DNA from: Dastarcus helophoroides
Lineage: Eukaryota > Arthropoda > Insecta > Coleoptera > Bothrideridae
Assembly: GCA_028583605.1 (NCBI GenBank)
Contig: CM053331.1
Span: 40,181,283 to 40,245,282, forward strand
DNA: 64,000 nucleotides
Direction of reading: 5' to 3'
Shown: positions 21,776-32,989 of the stretch, one piece after another
Layout: each line of letters starts with the position of its first letter
Numbering within the stretch: the stretch's first letter is position 1
Notes under the pieces: model-generated
What the model was told of the DNA's origin: nothing
Databases searched by the model: none
What the model saw: the letters and a program-made list of their open reading frames with translations, nothing else
Program-made: the position numbers and the translations under genes

Positions 21776-22005
21776 AATTGAAACACAGAACTTGTCCCCT
21801 GAGACCAAGAAAAATTAAAAAACACAACAAAGGTTGCTCTAACGCGTTTCGACAGCCAAGCTGTCATCTTCAGAGAGAAACAGATGACAGCTTGGCTGTC
21901 GAAATGCGTTAAAGCAACCTTTGTTGTGTTTTTTAAATTTTCTTGGTTTCAGGGGACAAGTTCTGTGTTTCAATTTTTGAAGATAACCAAGGACCAGTCC
22001 GTTCC
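21776..22005. mobile_element. 230-bp fold-back retroelement with 15-bp direct flank
   Basis: Two inverted arms (AATTGAAACACAGAACTTGT … ACGCGTTTCGACAGC, and their complement) surround a short centre. ATCACTCCTTAAAGA repeats at 21761-21775 and 22006-22020. The right arm extends ~30 bp beyond the left (GGACCAGTCCGTTCCATC), so the ends are not symmetric. Similar insertions at 50.1 and 51.5 kb have direct flanks of 14 and 11 bp with different sequences. Variable duplications of 11-15 bp and unequal ends fit target-primed reverse transcription, as in Penelope elements, better than a DNA MITE. Confidence 0.8.
21836..21878 (-). ncRNA. hammerhead-ribozyme-like core in the fold-back element
   Basis: Read on the minus strand, CTGAAGA (21867-21873) fits the conserved CUGANGA. 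After one extra U it is followed by stem II GACAGC-TTG-GCTGTC (21851-21865), then GAAA (21847-21850). A-U and C-G closing pairs make a minimal stem III (21847-21842), U precedes the predicted cleavage point at 21841/21840, and a 4-bp stem I pairs AGAG (21840-21837) with CTCT (21874-21877). Penelope-like elements are known to encode hammerhead ribozymes. The bulged U after A9 and U rather than C at position 17 are atypical, so activity is uncertain. Confidence 0.4.
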
Positions 22006-22753
22006 ATCACTCCTTAAAGACTTCGAGATTTGTTTGATTGTCTTTGAAGATCCAAATAATCTAATCATTGTCTAAGGGACATGATATCAGATCTTTTGAA
22101 AATCTAGAAAATCTTCTAAAAGTAAAAATTCCTGTCAGTCTAGCCCTAAAGACTTAAAAATACTCTTGGACTTCTATGTAGATTTAAAAATTTTTTTAAA
22201 TTTTTTTTCAAAGATCAATAAACCTTAACAATCCTTTTAAAAACAAAAAAAGTTTATAAATTCTATTAAATTCTAAAGATTTATCTAAATATTTCTTTAG
22301 AAAGTCAAAAAAGGTCTTCCATCTAGCCTCTAAGATCCAGAGTTGCATCTAGATCTCTTTTTAAGATCTAGAGATCTCTTGAAAGCTTATTTTTAATATT
22401 TAAGACTCACTCGCCCCCAAAATGTAAAATATTTTCTCAGTATAGAGTTGCCTTTGAATCTACTATAGATTTAATTGGATCTTCCATCCAGTCAAAATTT
22501 CGTAAAAGATCAGATGATTCTTCCTCAAAATCTAGAAATTATTCTGAGCCTAGAGATCTTTTGGATCCCTTCATAAAGACTTAGAGACTTTAAAAATTAA
22601 TGTGGAATTTCTGTTAGGTCTAGAAGTTTTCTTCCATATTTCATCTTCCATCCAGCCAAAAAAATTTCTCAAAATTCTCATCAAAGATCAGATTATTTTT
22701 CCTCAAAATCTTTCTCAGAATCCCTAGGCTTAGAAATTCTTCTGAGCCTTGCG

Positions 22754-22973
22754 ATTTCTTCGGATCTCTTCTTAAAGGCTTAGAGTCTTTAGAGATTTCT
22801 TGGAACATTTTTGAAATTTTTTAACTACAAACCTGACTTCTGGTCTAGAAACCCCCTGCTTAAATAAGCAGGGGGTTTCTAGACCAGAAGTCAGGTTTGT
22901 AGTTAAAAAATTTCAAAAATGTTCAAAGAAATCTCTAAAGACTCTAAGCCTTTAAGAAGAGATCCGAAGAAAT
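22754..22973. repeat. near-perfect 220-bp palindrome
   Basis: Arms 22754-22862 and 22865-22973 are almost exact reverse complements, with a 2-base centre at CCTGCTTA-AA-TAAGCAGG. The sequence belongs to the surrounding satellite, so the palindrome arose by inverted duplication of a monomer piece and not by insertion of a separate element. The tiny loop and few differences suggest that it is recent. Confidence 0.9.
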
Positions 22974-25814
22974 CAGTAAATACTGAAGTTGACTCCAAGA
23001 AGGTTTTCAAGTTTTCTATGTTTCTCCAACGAATTAAATGTATGTAGTTCCTTGGATAATACTATCAGTTCTTTGACTTGAAATCATTTTGAGGTTATCC
23101 ATCTTTCCCGAACAGATATGAAACTTCCGTGATTGCGCAATTATCTGTTGATTTTCCCTCAAAATCTAGAAATTCTTCTTCGTCTAGAGATCAATTCAGG
23201 TCTCTTTTTTCTCAAAATCTGCTCTTAAGAACTAAGAGACTTTAGAGACTTCTTTGGAACTTCTCTTAGGTCTAAAAATTTTTCTAACTTTTATTTTAAA
23301 GATCAAGAATTTCCAGTCTCCTTTTAAAGACAAAAACGTCTTGATTAAATCTTAGCAATCTTTCCTTAAAATTTAGAAATTCTTCTAAGCCTAGAGATTT
23401 CTTCGGATCTCTTCTTAAGGTGTTAGAGATTTTACAAATTTATTTGGAATTTTTGCCAGGTCTAGACATTTCCCCAAGTTTTGTTTTAAAGATCAAAAAG
23501 TTTCCAGTCTCCCTCTAAAGATAAAAACGTCCTTATTCAATCCTAGTGATTTTCCCTCAAAATCTAGAAATTCTTCTTAGTCTAGAGATCAGTTCGGGTC
23601 TCTTCTTCCTCAGAGTCTCTTCTTAAAGACTTAGAGGCTTTAGAGATTTCTTTGAAATTTCTCTTAGGTCTAGAAATTTCCCTAAGTTTTATTTTAAAGA
23701 TCGAGAAATTCCCAGTCTCCTTTTGAAGATAAAAACGTCCTAATTAAATCCTAGTGATTTTCCTTCAAAATCTAGAAATTCTTCTTTGTCTAGTAGATCA
23801 ATTCAGGTCTCTTCTTCCTCAGAACCTCTTCTTAAAAACTCAGAGACTTTAGAGATTTCTTTGGAACTTTTCTTAGATCTAGAAATTTTCCTAAATTTTA
23901 TTTTAAAGACCAAGAATTTCCAGTCTCCTTTTAACGACAAAAACGTCTTAATTATATCTTAGCAATCTTTCCTTAAAATTTGGAAATTCTTCTAAGCCTA
24001 GAGATTCCTTTGGATCTCTTCTTAAAGACTTAGAGATTTTACAAACTTATTTGGAATTTTTGCTAGGTCTAGACATTTCCCCAAGTTTTATTTTAAAGAT
24101 CAAAAAGTTTTCAGTCTTCCTCTAAAGATAAAAACGTCTTTATTAAATCCTAGTGATTTTCCCTCAAAATCTAGAAATTCTTCTTCGTCTAGAGATCAAT
24201 TCGGGTCTCTTCTTCTTCAGAACCTCCTCTTAAAAACTTAGAGACTTTAGAGATTTCTTTGGAACTTCTCTTAGATCTAGAAATTTTCCTAACTTTTATT
24301 TTAAAGATCAAGAATTCCCAGTCTCCTTTTAAAGACAGAAACGTCTTGATTAAATCTTAGCAATCTTTCCTTAAAATTTAGAAATTCTTCTAAGCCTAGA
24401 GATTCCTTTGGATCTCTTCTTAAAGACTTAGAGATTTTACAAACTTATTTGGAATTTTTGCTAGGTCTAGACATTTCCCCAAGTTTTATTTTAAAGATCA
24501 AAAATTTTCCAGTCTTCCTCTAAAGATAAAAACGTCCTAATTAAATCCTAATGATTTTCCCTCAAAATCTAGAAATTCTTCTTCGTCTAGAGATCAATTC
24601 GGGTCTCTTCTTCCTCAGAACCTCCTCTTAAAAACTTAGAAACTTTAGAGATTTCTTTGGAACTTCTCTAAGGTCTAGAAATTTTCCTAACTTTTATTTT
24701 AAAGATCAAGAATTCCCAGTCTCCTTTTAAAGACAAAAACGTCTTGATTAAATCTTAGCAATCTTTCCTTAAAATTTAGAAATTCTTCTAAGCCTAGAGA
24801 TTCCTTTGGATCTCTTCTTAAAGACTTAGAGATTTTACAAACTTATTTGGAATTTTTGCTAGGTCTAGACATTTCCCCAAGTTTTATTTTAAAGATCAAA
24901 AATTTTCCAGTCTTCCTCTAAAGATAAAAACGTCCTAATTAAATCCTAATGATTTTCCCTCAAAATCTAGAAATTCTTCTTCGTCTAGAGATCAATTCGG
25001 GTCTCTTCTTCCTCAGAACCTCCTCTTAAAAACTTAGAAACTTTAGAGATTTCTTTGGAACTTCTCTAAGGTCTAGAAATTTTCCTAACTTTTATTTTAA
25101 AGATCAAGAATTCCCAGTCTCCTTTTAAAGACAAAAACGTCTTGATTAAATCTTAGCAATCTTTCCTTAAAATTTAGAAATTCTTCTAACCCTAGAAATT
25201 CCTTTGGATCTCTTCTTAAAGACTTAGAGATTTTACAAACTTATTTGGAATTTTTGCTAGGTCTAGACATTTCCCCAAGTTTTATTTTAAAGATCAAAAA
25301 TTTTCCAGTCTTCCTCTAAATATAAAAACGTCCTTATTAAATCCTAGTGATTTTCCCTCAAAATCTAGAAATTCTTCTTAGTCTAGAGATCAGTTCGGGT
25401 CTCTTTTTCCTCAGAGTCTCTTCTTAAATACTTGGAGACTTTAGAGATTTCTTTGGAATTTCTCTTAGGTCTAGAAATTTCCCCAAGTTTTATTTTCAAG
25501 ATTAAGAAATTCCCAGTCTCCTTTTAAAGATGAAAACGTCCTAATTAAATCCTAGTGATTTTCCCCCATAATCTAGAAATTCTTTTGAGTCTAGAGATCA
25601 CTTCGAATCTCTTCTTAAAAACTTAAAGACTTTGGAGATTTTTTTGAAATTTTTAGTTCTCAAAATTTACCCTAATTTTATTTTAAAAATGAAGAAACCC
25701 GAAGTCTCTTTTTAAAAACAAAAATGTCCTAATTAAAACCTAGTGATTTTCCCCCAAAATCTAGAAATTCGTCAGAGTTTAAAAACCACTTCGGATCTGT
25801 TCTTAAAGAGTTAA

Positions 25815-26165
25815 AGATTTCACTGCTGTTCCTTTAGTCGATCTAAAGCAGCGACGTAATTTGTCGGAGAAAAAAGATAACACAAGGCTACTATCATCTG
25901 CCTAGCTGTATGTAGAATTGGAAGTTGAAGCTAAGAGATCCTTTATGAGTAACAGAAACAGAGTAGGAGACAGGATAGACCCCTGAGGCATCCCCGCGTT
26001 AATCGCAAATGTCTCGGATGAGATGCCATCGGCGACGACCTAAAGAAATCTGTCAACGAGAAAAATGGATATTAAATGATATAGGGTCTAGGAGGAAGAC
26101 CATAAGATCTTAATTTAGCAAGATTTAGACAGATCGAAGGCCTTTGAGATATCCAATGCTACAAT
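25815..26165 (-). pseudogene. LINE reverse transcriptase palm fragment, multiply broken
   Basis: Minus-strand translation shows RT motifs in order across shifting frames: LDISKAFD (26133-26156, motif A with the first catalytic Asp), LRSYGLPPRP, VVADGISSETFAINAG, GMPQGSILSPTLFLL (PQGS at about 25978-25988) and an ADD box (25893-25901). The residue before ADD is a TAG stop (25902-25904) where aromatic residues are normal. There is a deletion and frameshift after motif A and further stops. The fragment sits inside the 398-bp satellite and is long dead. Its type resembles the LINE whose C-terminus lies at 13758, but it does not overlap that copy, so family identity cannot be shown. Confidence 0.85.
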
Positions 26166-26930
26166 CCTAGCAATCTCTGTTATGTTTTAAATTTAGAAAT
26201 TCTTTTGGATTTCTTTGTAGATCTAATCTTTAAAAATCAAAAAACCCTAACAATCCTTTTAAAATTGAAAAATGTCCATGAATGCTATTAAATTCAAGTG
26301 ATTTGTCAAAGTATTTCTTTAGAAACTTAAAGAAGGTCATCCAACTACCCTTTAAGATCTAGAATTGCGTTTGGATCTCTTTTTAAGATTTAGAGATTCC
26401 TTGAAAGCTCACTTTTAATATTTAAGACCCAATCGCCCCCAAAATATAAAATATTTTCTTTTGCCTTTGAATTTTTTACAGACTTGATAGGACTTTCATC
26501 CAGTTTAAAATATTCTTCAAAATTCTTGTAAAAGATAAGATTCTTCTTCCTCAAAATCTTTCTCAGAATCCCTAGGCTCAGAAATTCTTCTGAGCCTTGA
26601 GATTTCTTCGGATCTCTTCTTAAAAGCTTAGAGTCTTTAGAGATTTCTTTGGAATTTCTCCTAGGTTTAGAAATTTTTCCAACTTTTATTTTAAAGATCA
26701 AGAATGAGGGATCCTTTTTGATCTTTTCTTAGACTTACATACTTTAGAGATTAATTTGAAATTTCTTTTAGGTCTAGCAATTTTCCCAAATTTTATTTTA
26801 AAGATCCCAGAAATTCCCAGTCTCTTTTTGAAGACGAAAGCGTCTTGATTAAATCTTAGTAATCTTTCCTTAACATTTAGAAATTCTTCTGAGTCTAGAG
26901 ATCACTTGGAGTCCCTTTTTAATCCATCTG

Positions 26931-27652
26931 GTGTTTTTGAAGGTTTTTTAAAAACTTTTTGAAGAAAGAGAAGGACCCAATCTCCTTCAAGATGTAGAGA
27001 TTCCTTACCATCTTTCTTCTCAAATTTAGGATCTTTACTTTAGATCTAGAAATTCTTTTAAATCTACAAACTCTTTGGATAGCTCTAAAAAAATTAAAAG
27101 GGTAAAATATGAGTGAAAGTGTTGCTTGTAAAATTCTACATTATCGATTTGGCTTCCCTTCCCAAAGTTTCGATATTGGAAACTTTCCCCATAATTGCGT
27201 CTGATTTTTTTCTTATTATTGATGAAAAATAGGTAATAATCTTGGTATTATCTCAACAGGTTTCATTAGCCTCGCGTGTAATTGATTACGCTATGAAATT
27301 ATGGCCCCACATCAACATTTTATCGAGCTAGAGACACGTCAAATTATTTACAACAAAATTGCCGCATAAATATTTAAATAATAGCCGCTTTCAGGACTCG
27401 TTCCTACCATCAACGTTGCCCCATTAATAATTCCTATCCTCCAAAGAATAGTCCGCTTTAGTTATTGAAACGGAATCGAAAAATAACATGTTATTTATTG
27501 AACTATCGACTAGGAGTGTCCTCTAACTAAACATGACGTGGTAGACGGGGGGGAGGGGGGGCGAAATCCCAGCTTTACAATCTGACGAAGTAATTATTTA
27601 ATTGAACATAAATATCGGCGTAAATAACGCTGTATATTCCGAAGCTAAACGG
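26931..27652. other. transition to unique DNA with a G-run
   Basis: Diverged satellite edge up to about 27090, then unique AT-rich DNA. It includes a 16-base G-rich run interrupted by one A (27546-27562). No gene-like frame. Confidence 0.5.
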
Positions 27653-28458
27653 GTGCAGCTGATGCGATCGAATTTACGAGATTATCCGTTTAATTTTACC
27701 GCTGATTGGAGCCGTTGATAGCGGCGAAAGGAATGACCAATTAAAGGCAAAATTACACCCATCGGGACAAGATTTTAAAGCAGCCTTGAAACTAGTCGAT
27801 GGTTGCGCCAGAGCGAGGGCTCTCTGGTTGCAAATCTTAAAGGAGAGAATTAGAAGAATCTCTAGATCCCAAAGGAACCGTAAAGAGCAAGCAAAATATA
27901 ATTTTGCGTTAATTATTTGTTTTGAATATTCAATTTCTAATGTAAAAACTTGTTTGGGAGAACGACCCTTGATAACCCATCCGTACTCCTACAATCTCTA
28001 GATCTTGAAGGGAGGGTAGAACGTAAGCAGAATATGATTTTGTGTATTTTGTGTTAACTGGCCAATTTTAAATGTAACATTTTGCTTACTAGAATGACCC
28101 TTGATAACCCATCCATACTCTTACAATATATAAGATTGTATTAGGGCTAGCGCCCCCTAGTTGCAGATTTTAAATAAATGAATTAAACGAATCTCTAGCT
28201 CCTAAAGGGCAAGAAGAGTGCAAGCAGAATATAATTTTGTGTTAACCATTTAACTTCTTATGTAAAAACTTGTTTGGGAGAATGACCCTTGATAACCCAT
28301 CCGTACTTTTACCTCTGCTACTCCTATAAGACTGTATCGTGGCTAGGGCCCTCTAGTTGCAGATCTTAAAGGAAAAAATTATAAGAATTTCTAGATCCTA
28401 AAGAAAGAGAAGAGAGCAAGCACAATATAATTTTGTGTGAATTATTTAAGTCAAATAT

Positions 28459-29297
28459 TGTAACAAAATGTAATTTTGGAATTTAGGAACGAGAAACCAC
28501 AATTCTGGAGGCTCGCCATACTTGGATAGATCTTTAAAGATGCGCTAACGGGGGCAGGGAAATTTAAAGCCGGCGTATTCACGTGAAGCTTTCAAACGTG
28601 ATAACCTTTCATTATTTGATTTTTACCTGAATAATGAAATGTTTTTTCATTGCTGCGTCATTATGGATGGGCATAACTCCGGAATGTTTACTTGAATTGT
28701 TTGGCAAGTCATGCTAAGGCAATTTTTTTCTTTTTCTTAAATAATGAGGCATGAAGGTATTTTTACGCCTAGTATTTGATCTTTAATTTGTTTTTGGTAA
28801 TTGCAATTTAATTCATTATTAAACTGTAGAAGAGAAGCATGTAAAAATATAGAAAATTGAAACATTACAAAATAGAATCCTCAGTTTACGTATTGTAATG
28901 AAATGTAATTATAGAATTTAGAACGTAAGGAAATTTTTTAGAAAGATCTGTTAAGGGAAAGCCGCCACGATAATGAAGCAAACGGCAGATAAACGTTCCA
29001 GAAAATGCGGCAAACGATAAGCTTTATCTGCCGAAAACTTCTACAACCCGGAAGCGAAAACTATATAAGGTGGACGCCTTTCCCTCGAGTTAGTTAAAAG
29101 TCAGGCAAACGATAAGCCTTATCTGCTGAAAACTTCTAGAACCCGAACCAGAAAACCCGAATCAAACAGACAGAAGTCAGTGTAGTTGGTAGTTAGAAAT
29201 GAGTTAATTATTCAGTTGTAGTGTTCCGAGTTTAGCTTGGAAATAAAGTGGTTATAATTCACGGCGCAATAATCATTCGAGCTGATAGCCTGCAACA
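28459..29297 (+). mobile_element. solo LTR-like insertion, long form
   Basis: Begins TGTAAC, ends GCAACA, and is flanked by ATAT at 28455-28458 and 29298-29301 within the satellite monomer word TTAAATATTCAATTT. It contains a TATA box (CTATATAAGG, 29061-29070), a GTCAGTGTAGTT initiator-like stretch near 29177 and AATAAA (29242-29247), which is the U3-R-U5 order of an LTR. A second TGTAAT start at 28894 suggests either an LTR with an insert or a TRIM-like remnant whose 5' LTR is mostly lost. No gag-pol sequence is present. Confidence 0.75.
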
Positions 29298-30145
29298 ATA
29301 TTTAATTTCTGATGTAAAAAACTATTTGGGAGGATGCCCCTTGATAACCCATCCGTACTCCTATCCCTACGTACTCCTACAAGTCTGTATCAGGACTAGG
29401 GCCCCCTGGTTACAGATCTTAAAGGATAGAAACAAAAGAATCTTCAGCTCCCAAAGGAAAAGTAGAGAGCAAGCAGAATATAATTTTGTGTTAACTATTT
29501 GTCTTAAATATTTCTTTTTCTCATGTAAAAACTTGTTTAAGAGGACGCCGCTTGATAACTCATCCGTACTTCTAACTCTGCATACTTCTATAAGACTGTA
29601 TCAGGGCTAGAGTCCCCTGGTTGCAGATCTTAAAAGAGAGCATTAGAAAAATCTTTAGATCCCAAAGGAAGAGTAAGGAGCAAGCAGAATATAATTTTGT
29701 GGTAACTATTTGTGTTAAATATTTAATTTTTGACGTGAAAATTTGTTTGGGAGGATAACCCTTGATAACCCATCCGTACTTTTATCCCTACGTACTCCTA
29801 CAAGACTGTATCAGGACTAGGGCCCCCTGGTTACAGATCTTAAAGGATAGAAACAAAAGAATCTTCAGCTCCCAAAGGAAAAGTAGAGAGCAAGCAGAAT
29901 ATAATTTTGTGTTAACTATTTGTCTTAAATATTCAATTTCTGATATAAAAACTTATTTGGGAGGATAACCCTTGGTAACCAATCCGTACTTTTACCTCTG
30001 CTACTCCTGCTAGTCCAGTATCAGGGCTATGGCCCTCTAGTTGCAGATCTTAAGCTAGAGAATTAAAAGAATTTCTAAATCCTTAAGAAAGAGAAGGCAG
30101 CAAGCAAAATATAGCTTTGTTTGTTTAATTATTTGGGTTAAATAT

Positions 30146-30490
30146 TGCAACAAAATGTAAATATGGATTTTAGAATGTAAGGAAATTTTCTGGAAAGATC
30201 TGATAAGAAAAAGCGGCCGCGACAATGAAGTAAACGGCAGATAAGCGTTCCAGAAATTGCGCCAAACGATAAGCCTTATCTGCTGAAAACTTCTAGAACC
30301 CGAACCGGAGATCTATATAAAGTGGGTCCGGTTGGCTTTCCCTCAATCAGTCAGACAGAAGTCAGTGTAGTTAGTGAGTTAGTAATTAGAAGTGAGTTAA
30401 TTATTAAGTTGTAGTGTTCCGTGTTTAGTTTGAAAATAAAGTGGTTATAATTCACGCCGCAATAATCATTCGAACCGATTACCCGCAACA
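30146..30490 (+). mobile_element. solo LTR-like insertion, short form 1
   Basis: A 345-bp copy starting TGCAAC and ending CGCAACA, flanked by ATAT at the same monomer position as the other copies. It keeps CTATATAAAGTGGG and AATAAAGTGG. The identical insertion point shows that it spread by amplification of the satellite and not by new transposition. Confidence 0.75.
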
Positions 30491-31334
30491 ATATTCGATT
30501 TCGGATGTAAAAACTTATTTTGGAGGATGCTTCTTAATAGCCCATCTGTACTTCTATCCCTACTTACTCCTATATGACTGTATCAGGGTTAGGGCCCCCT
30601 GTTGTAGATCTTCGAGGATAAAATCAAAAGAATCTCTTGATCCCAAAGGAAAAGAAGAGAGCAAGCAGAATATAATTTTGTGTTAACTGTTTATGTTAAA
30701 TATTCAATTTTTGATGTGAATACTTGTTTGGAAGGACGCCGCTTGATAACCCATTCGTACTCCTAACTCTGCGTACTCCTATAAGACGGTATTAGGGCTA
30801 GGGCCCCCTGGTTGCAGATCTTAAATGAGAGAATTAAAAATATCTCTAGATTCTAAAGGAAGAGTAGAGAGCAAGTAGAATATAATTTTGTGCTAACTAT
30901 TTGTGTTAAATATTCAATTTCTCATGTTTTAACTTGTTAAGGAGGATGACCCTTGATAACACATCCGAACTCCTAACTTTGCGTACTCCTATAAGACTGT
31001 ATAAGGGCTAGGGCCGGTTGCAGATCTTAAAGGAGAGAATTAGAAGAATCTCTAGATTTTAAAGGAGGAGTAGAGAGCAAACAGAAAATAATTTTGTGTT
31101 AATTATTTGTCTTAAAAATTCAATTTCTGGTATAAAAACTTATTTGAGAGGATGACCCTTGATAACCCATCCGTACTTCTACCTCCGCTACTTCTATAAG
31201 AAGACTGTATCAGGGCTAGGGCCCTCTGGTTGCAGATATTAAAGGACAGAATTGGAAGAATTTCTAGATTCTAAAGAAAGAGAAGACAGCAAACAAAATA
31301 TAGTTTTGTTTGTTTAATTATTTGGGTTAAATAT

Positions 31335-31632
31335 TGTAACGAAATGTAAATATGGAATTTAGTATCTAAGGAATTTTTTTAGAAAGATCTGATAAGGGAA
31401 AGCCGGCGCGATAAGCCTTATCTGCTGAAAACTTCTAGAACCCGAACCGGAGATCTATATAAGGTGGGTCTGGTTGGCTTTCCCTCAATCAGTCAGTCAG
31501 AATTCAGTGTAGTTAGTGAGTTAGTAATTAGAAATGAGTTATTTATTCAGTTGTAGTTTTCTGAGTTTAGTTTGGAAATAAAGTGGTTATAATTCACGGC
31601 GTAATAATCATTTGAACCAATAACCCGCAACA
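31335..31632 (+). mobile_element. solo LTR-like insertion, short form 2
   Basis: A 298-bp copy, TGTAAC … CGCAACA, flanked by ATAT (31331-31334 and 31633-31636). It lacks part of the U3 region present in the 30.1-kb copy but keeps TATATAAGGTGGG and AATAAAGTGG. Confidence 0.75.
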
Positions 31633-32278
31633 ATATTCAATTTCTGATGTAAAAACTTATTTAGGAGGATGCCCCTTGATAACCCATCCGTCCTCCTATC
31701 CCTACGTTCTCCTATAAGACTGTATCAGGGCTAGGGCCCCCTGTTGCAGATCTTCAAGAATAGAAGAAGAATCTCTAGATCCCAAAGAAAGAGTAGAGAG
31801 CAAGCGGTATATAATTTTGTGTTAACTATTTATGTTAAATATTAATTATTTGTGTTAATTATTTGGGTTAAATATTTAATTTGTGATGTGAATACTTGTT
31901 TGGGAGGCCGTCGCTTGATAACCCATCCGTACTTCTAACTCTGCGTACTTATAAGACTGTATCAGGGCTAGGGTCCCCTGGTAACAGATCTTAAAGGAGA
32001 GAATTAGAAGAATCTCTAGATTCCAGAGGAAGAGTAGAGATCAAGCAAAATATAATTTTGTGTTAACTATTTGTGATAAATATTTAATGCCTGATGTGAA
32101 AACTTGTTTGGGAGGATGACCCTTAATAACCCATCCGTACTTCTACCTCTGTGTACTTCCGTAAGCAGGGGGGGCTAAGGCCCTCTGCTTACAGATCTTA
32201 AAGGAAAGAATTAGAAGAATTTCTAGATTCCAAAGAAAGAATAAAGAGCAAGCAAAATATAATTTTGTGTTAATTACT

Positions 32279-32454
32279 AGGAAAGAAAGCAAAAGACCGC
32301 CAGTATCGATTTGAATCTCAATGCAGATAACGTCGATGCATCTTTTGCTAATCTTTTTAGATTAGTGCGCCAGTTCTGCTGGTGAAATACGTATCGCGTA
32401 ATTATTTATTTAATTGCGACTTAATCGCAAGCCACAATGTTTAGTTCAGAGCTT
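32279..32454 (+). mobile_element. Penelope-like 3' UTR fragment with 11-bp TSD
   Basis: A 176-bp insertion in a satellite monomer, flanked by TGTTAATTACT at 32268-32278 and 32455-32465. It starts at AGGAAAGAAAGC, just downstream of where the nuclease frame stops in the 6-kb copy, and ends at TTCAGAGCTTT. It is a heavily 5'-truncated retrocopy that defines the family's true 3' end. About 30 bp present near 5890-5920 are missing here. Confidence 0.9.
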
Positions 32455-32989
32455 TGTTAATTACTCGTGTTAAAAATTCAATTTCTAATGTGAAAACTTG
32501 TTTGGGAAGATGACCCTTGATAACCTATCCGTACTTCAACCTTGCAAACTCATATAAAACTGTATTAGGGAAAGGGTCCCCTGGTTGCAGATCTCAAATG
32601 GGAGAATTGGAAGAATCTCTAGATTCCAAAGGAAGAGTAGAGAGCAAGCAGAATATAATTTTGTGTTAACTATTTGTGTTAAATATTCAATTTCTGATGT
32701 AAAAACTTATTTGGGAGGATGACCCTCGATAACTCAACCATACTCTTATCCCTACGTACTGCCATAAGATCTGGGCCCCCTGAGGTAAAAGTACGGATTG
32801 GTTACCAAGGGTTATCCTCCCAAGCAAGTTTTCACATTAGAAAAAGAAATATTTAAAACTAATAGTTAACACAAAATTATATCCTGCTTGCTCTCTACTT
32901 TTTCTTTGGAAGCTGAAGATTCTTTTGTTTCTATCATTTAGGATCTGTAACCAGGGGTTCCTAGTCCTGATACAGTCTTGTAGGAGTAC

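Larger units (their letters stand above)
22080..26930 (+). repeat. satellite with 398-bp dimeric higher-order unit
   Basis: Monomers of about 200 bp share AAATCTAGAAATTCTTC, TAGAGACTTTAGAGATTTC and TTTTATTTTAAAGATCAA. Two monomer types alternate, one with CTAGAGATCAATTCGGGTCT and one with CCTAGAGATTCCTTTGGATC. The TCGGGTCTC/TCAGGTCTC landmark falls at 23196, 23594, 23803, 24201, 24599, 24997 and 25395. The spacing is 398 bp except for one 209-bp step, where a type-two monomer is missing. The array edges 22225-22740 and 26230-26700 are more diverged direct repeats of each other. It hosts a palindrome and a LINE fragment. No genes. Confidence 0.9.
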
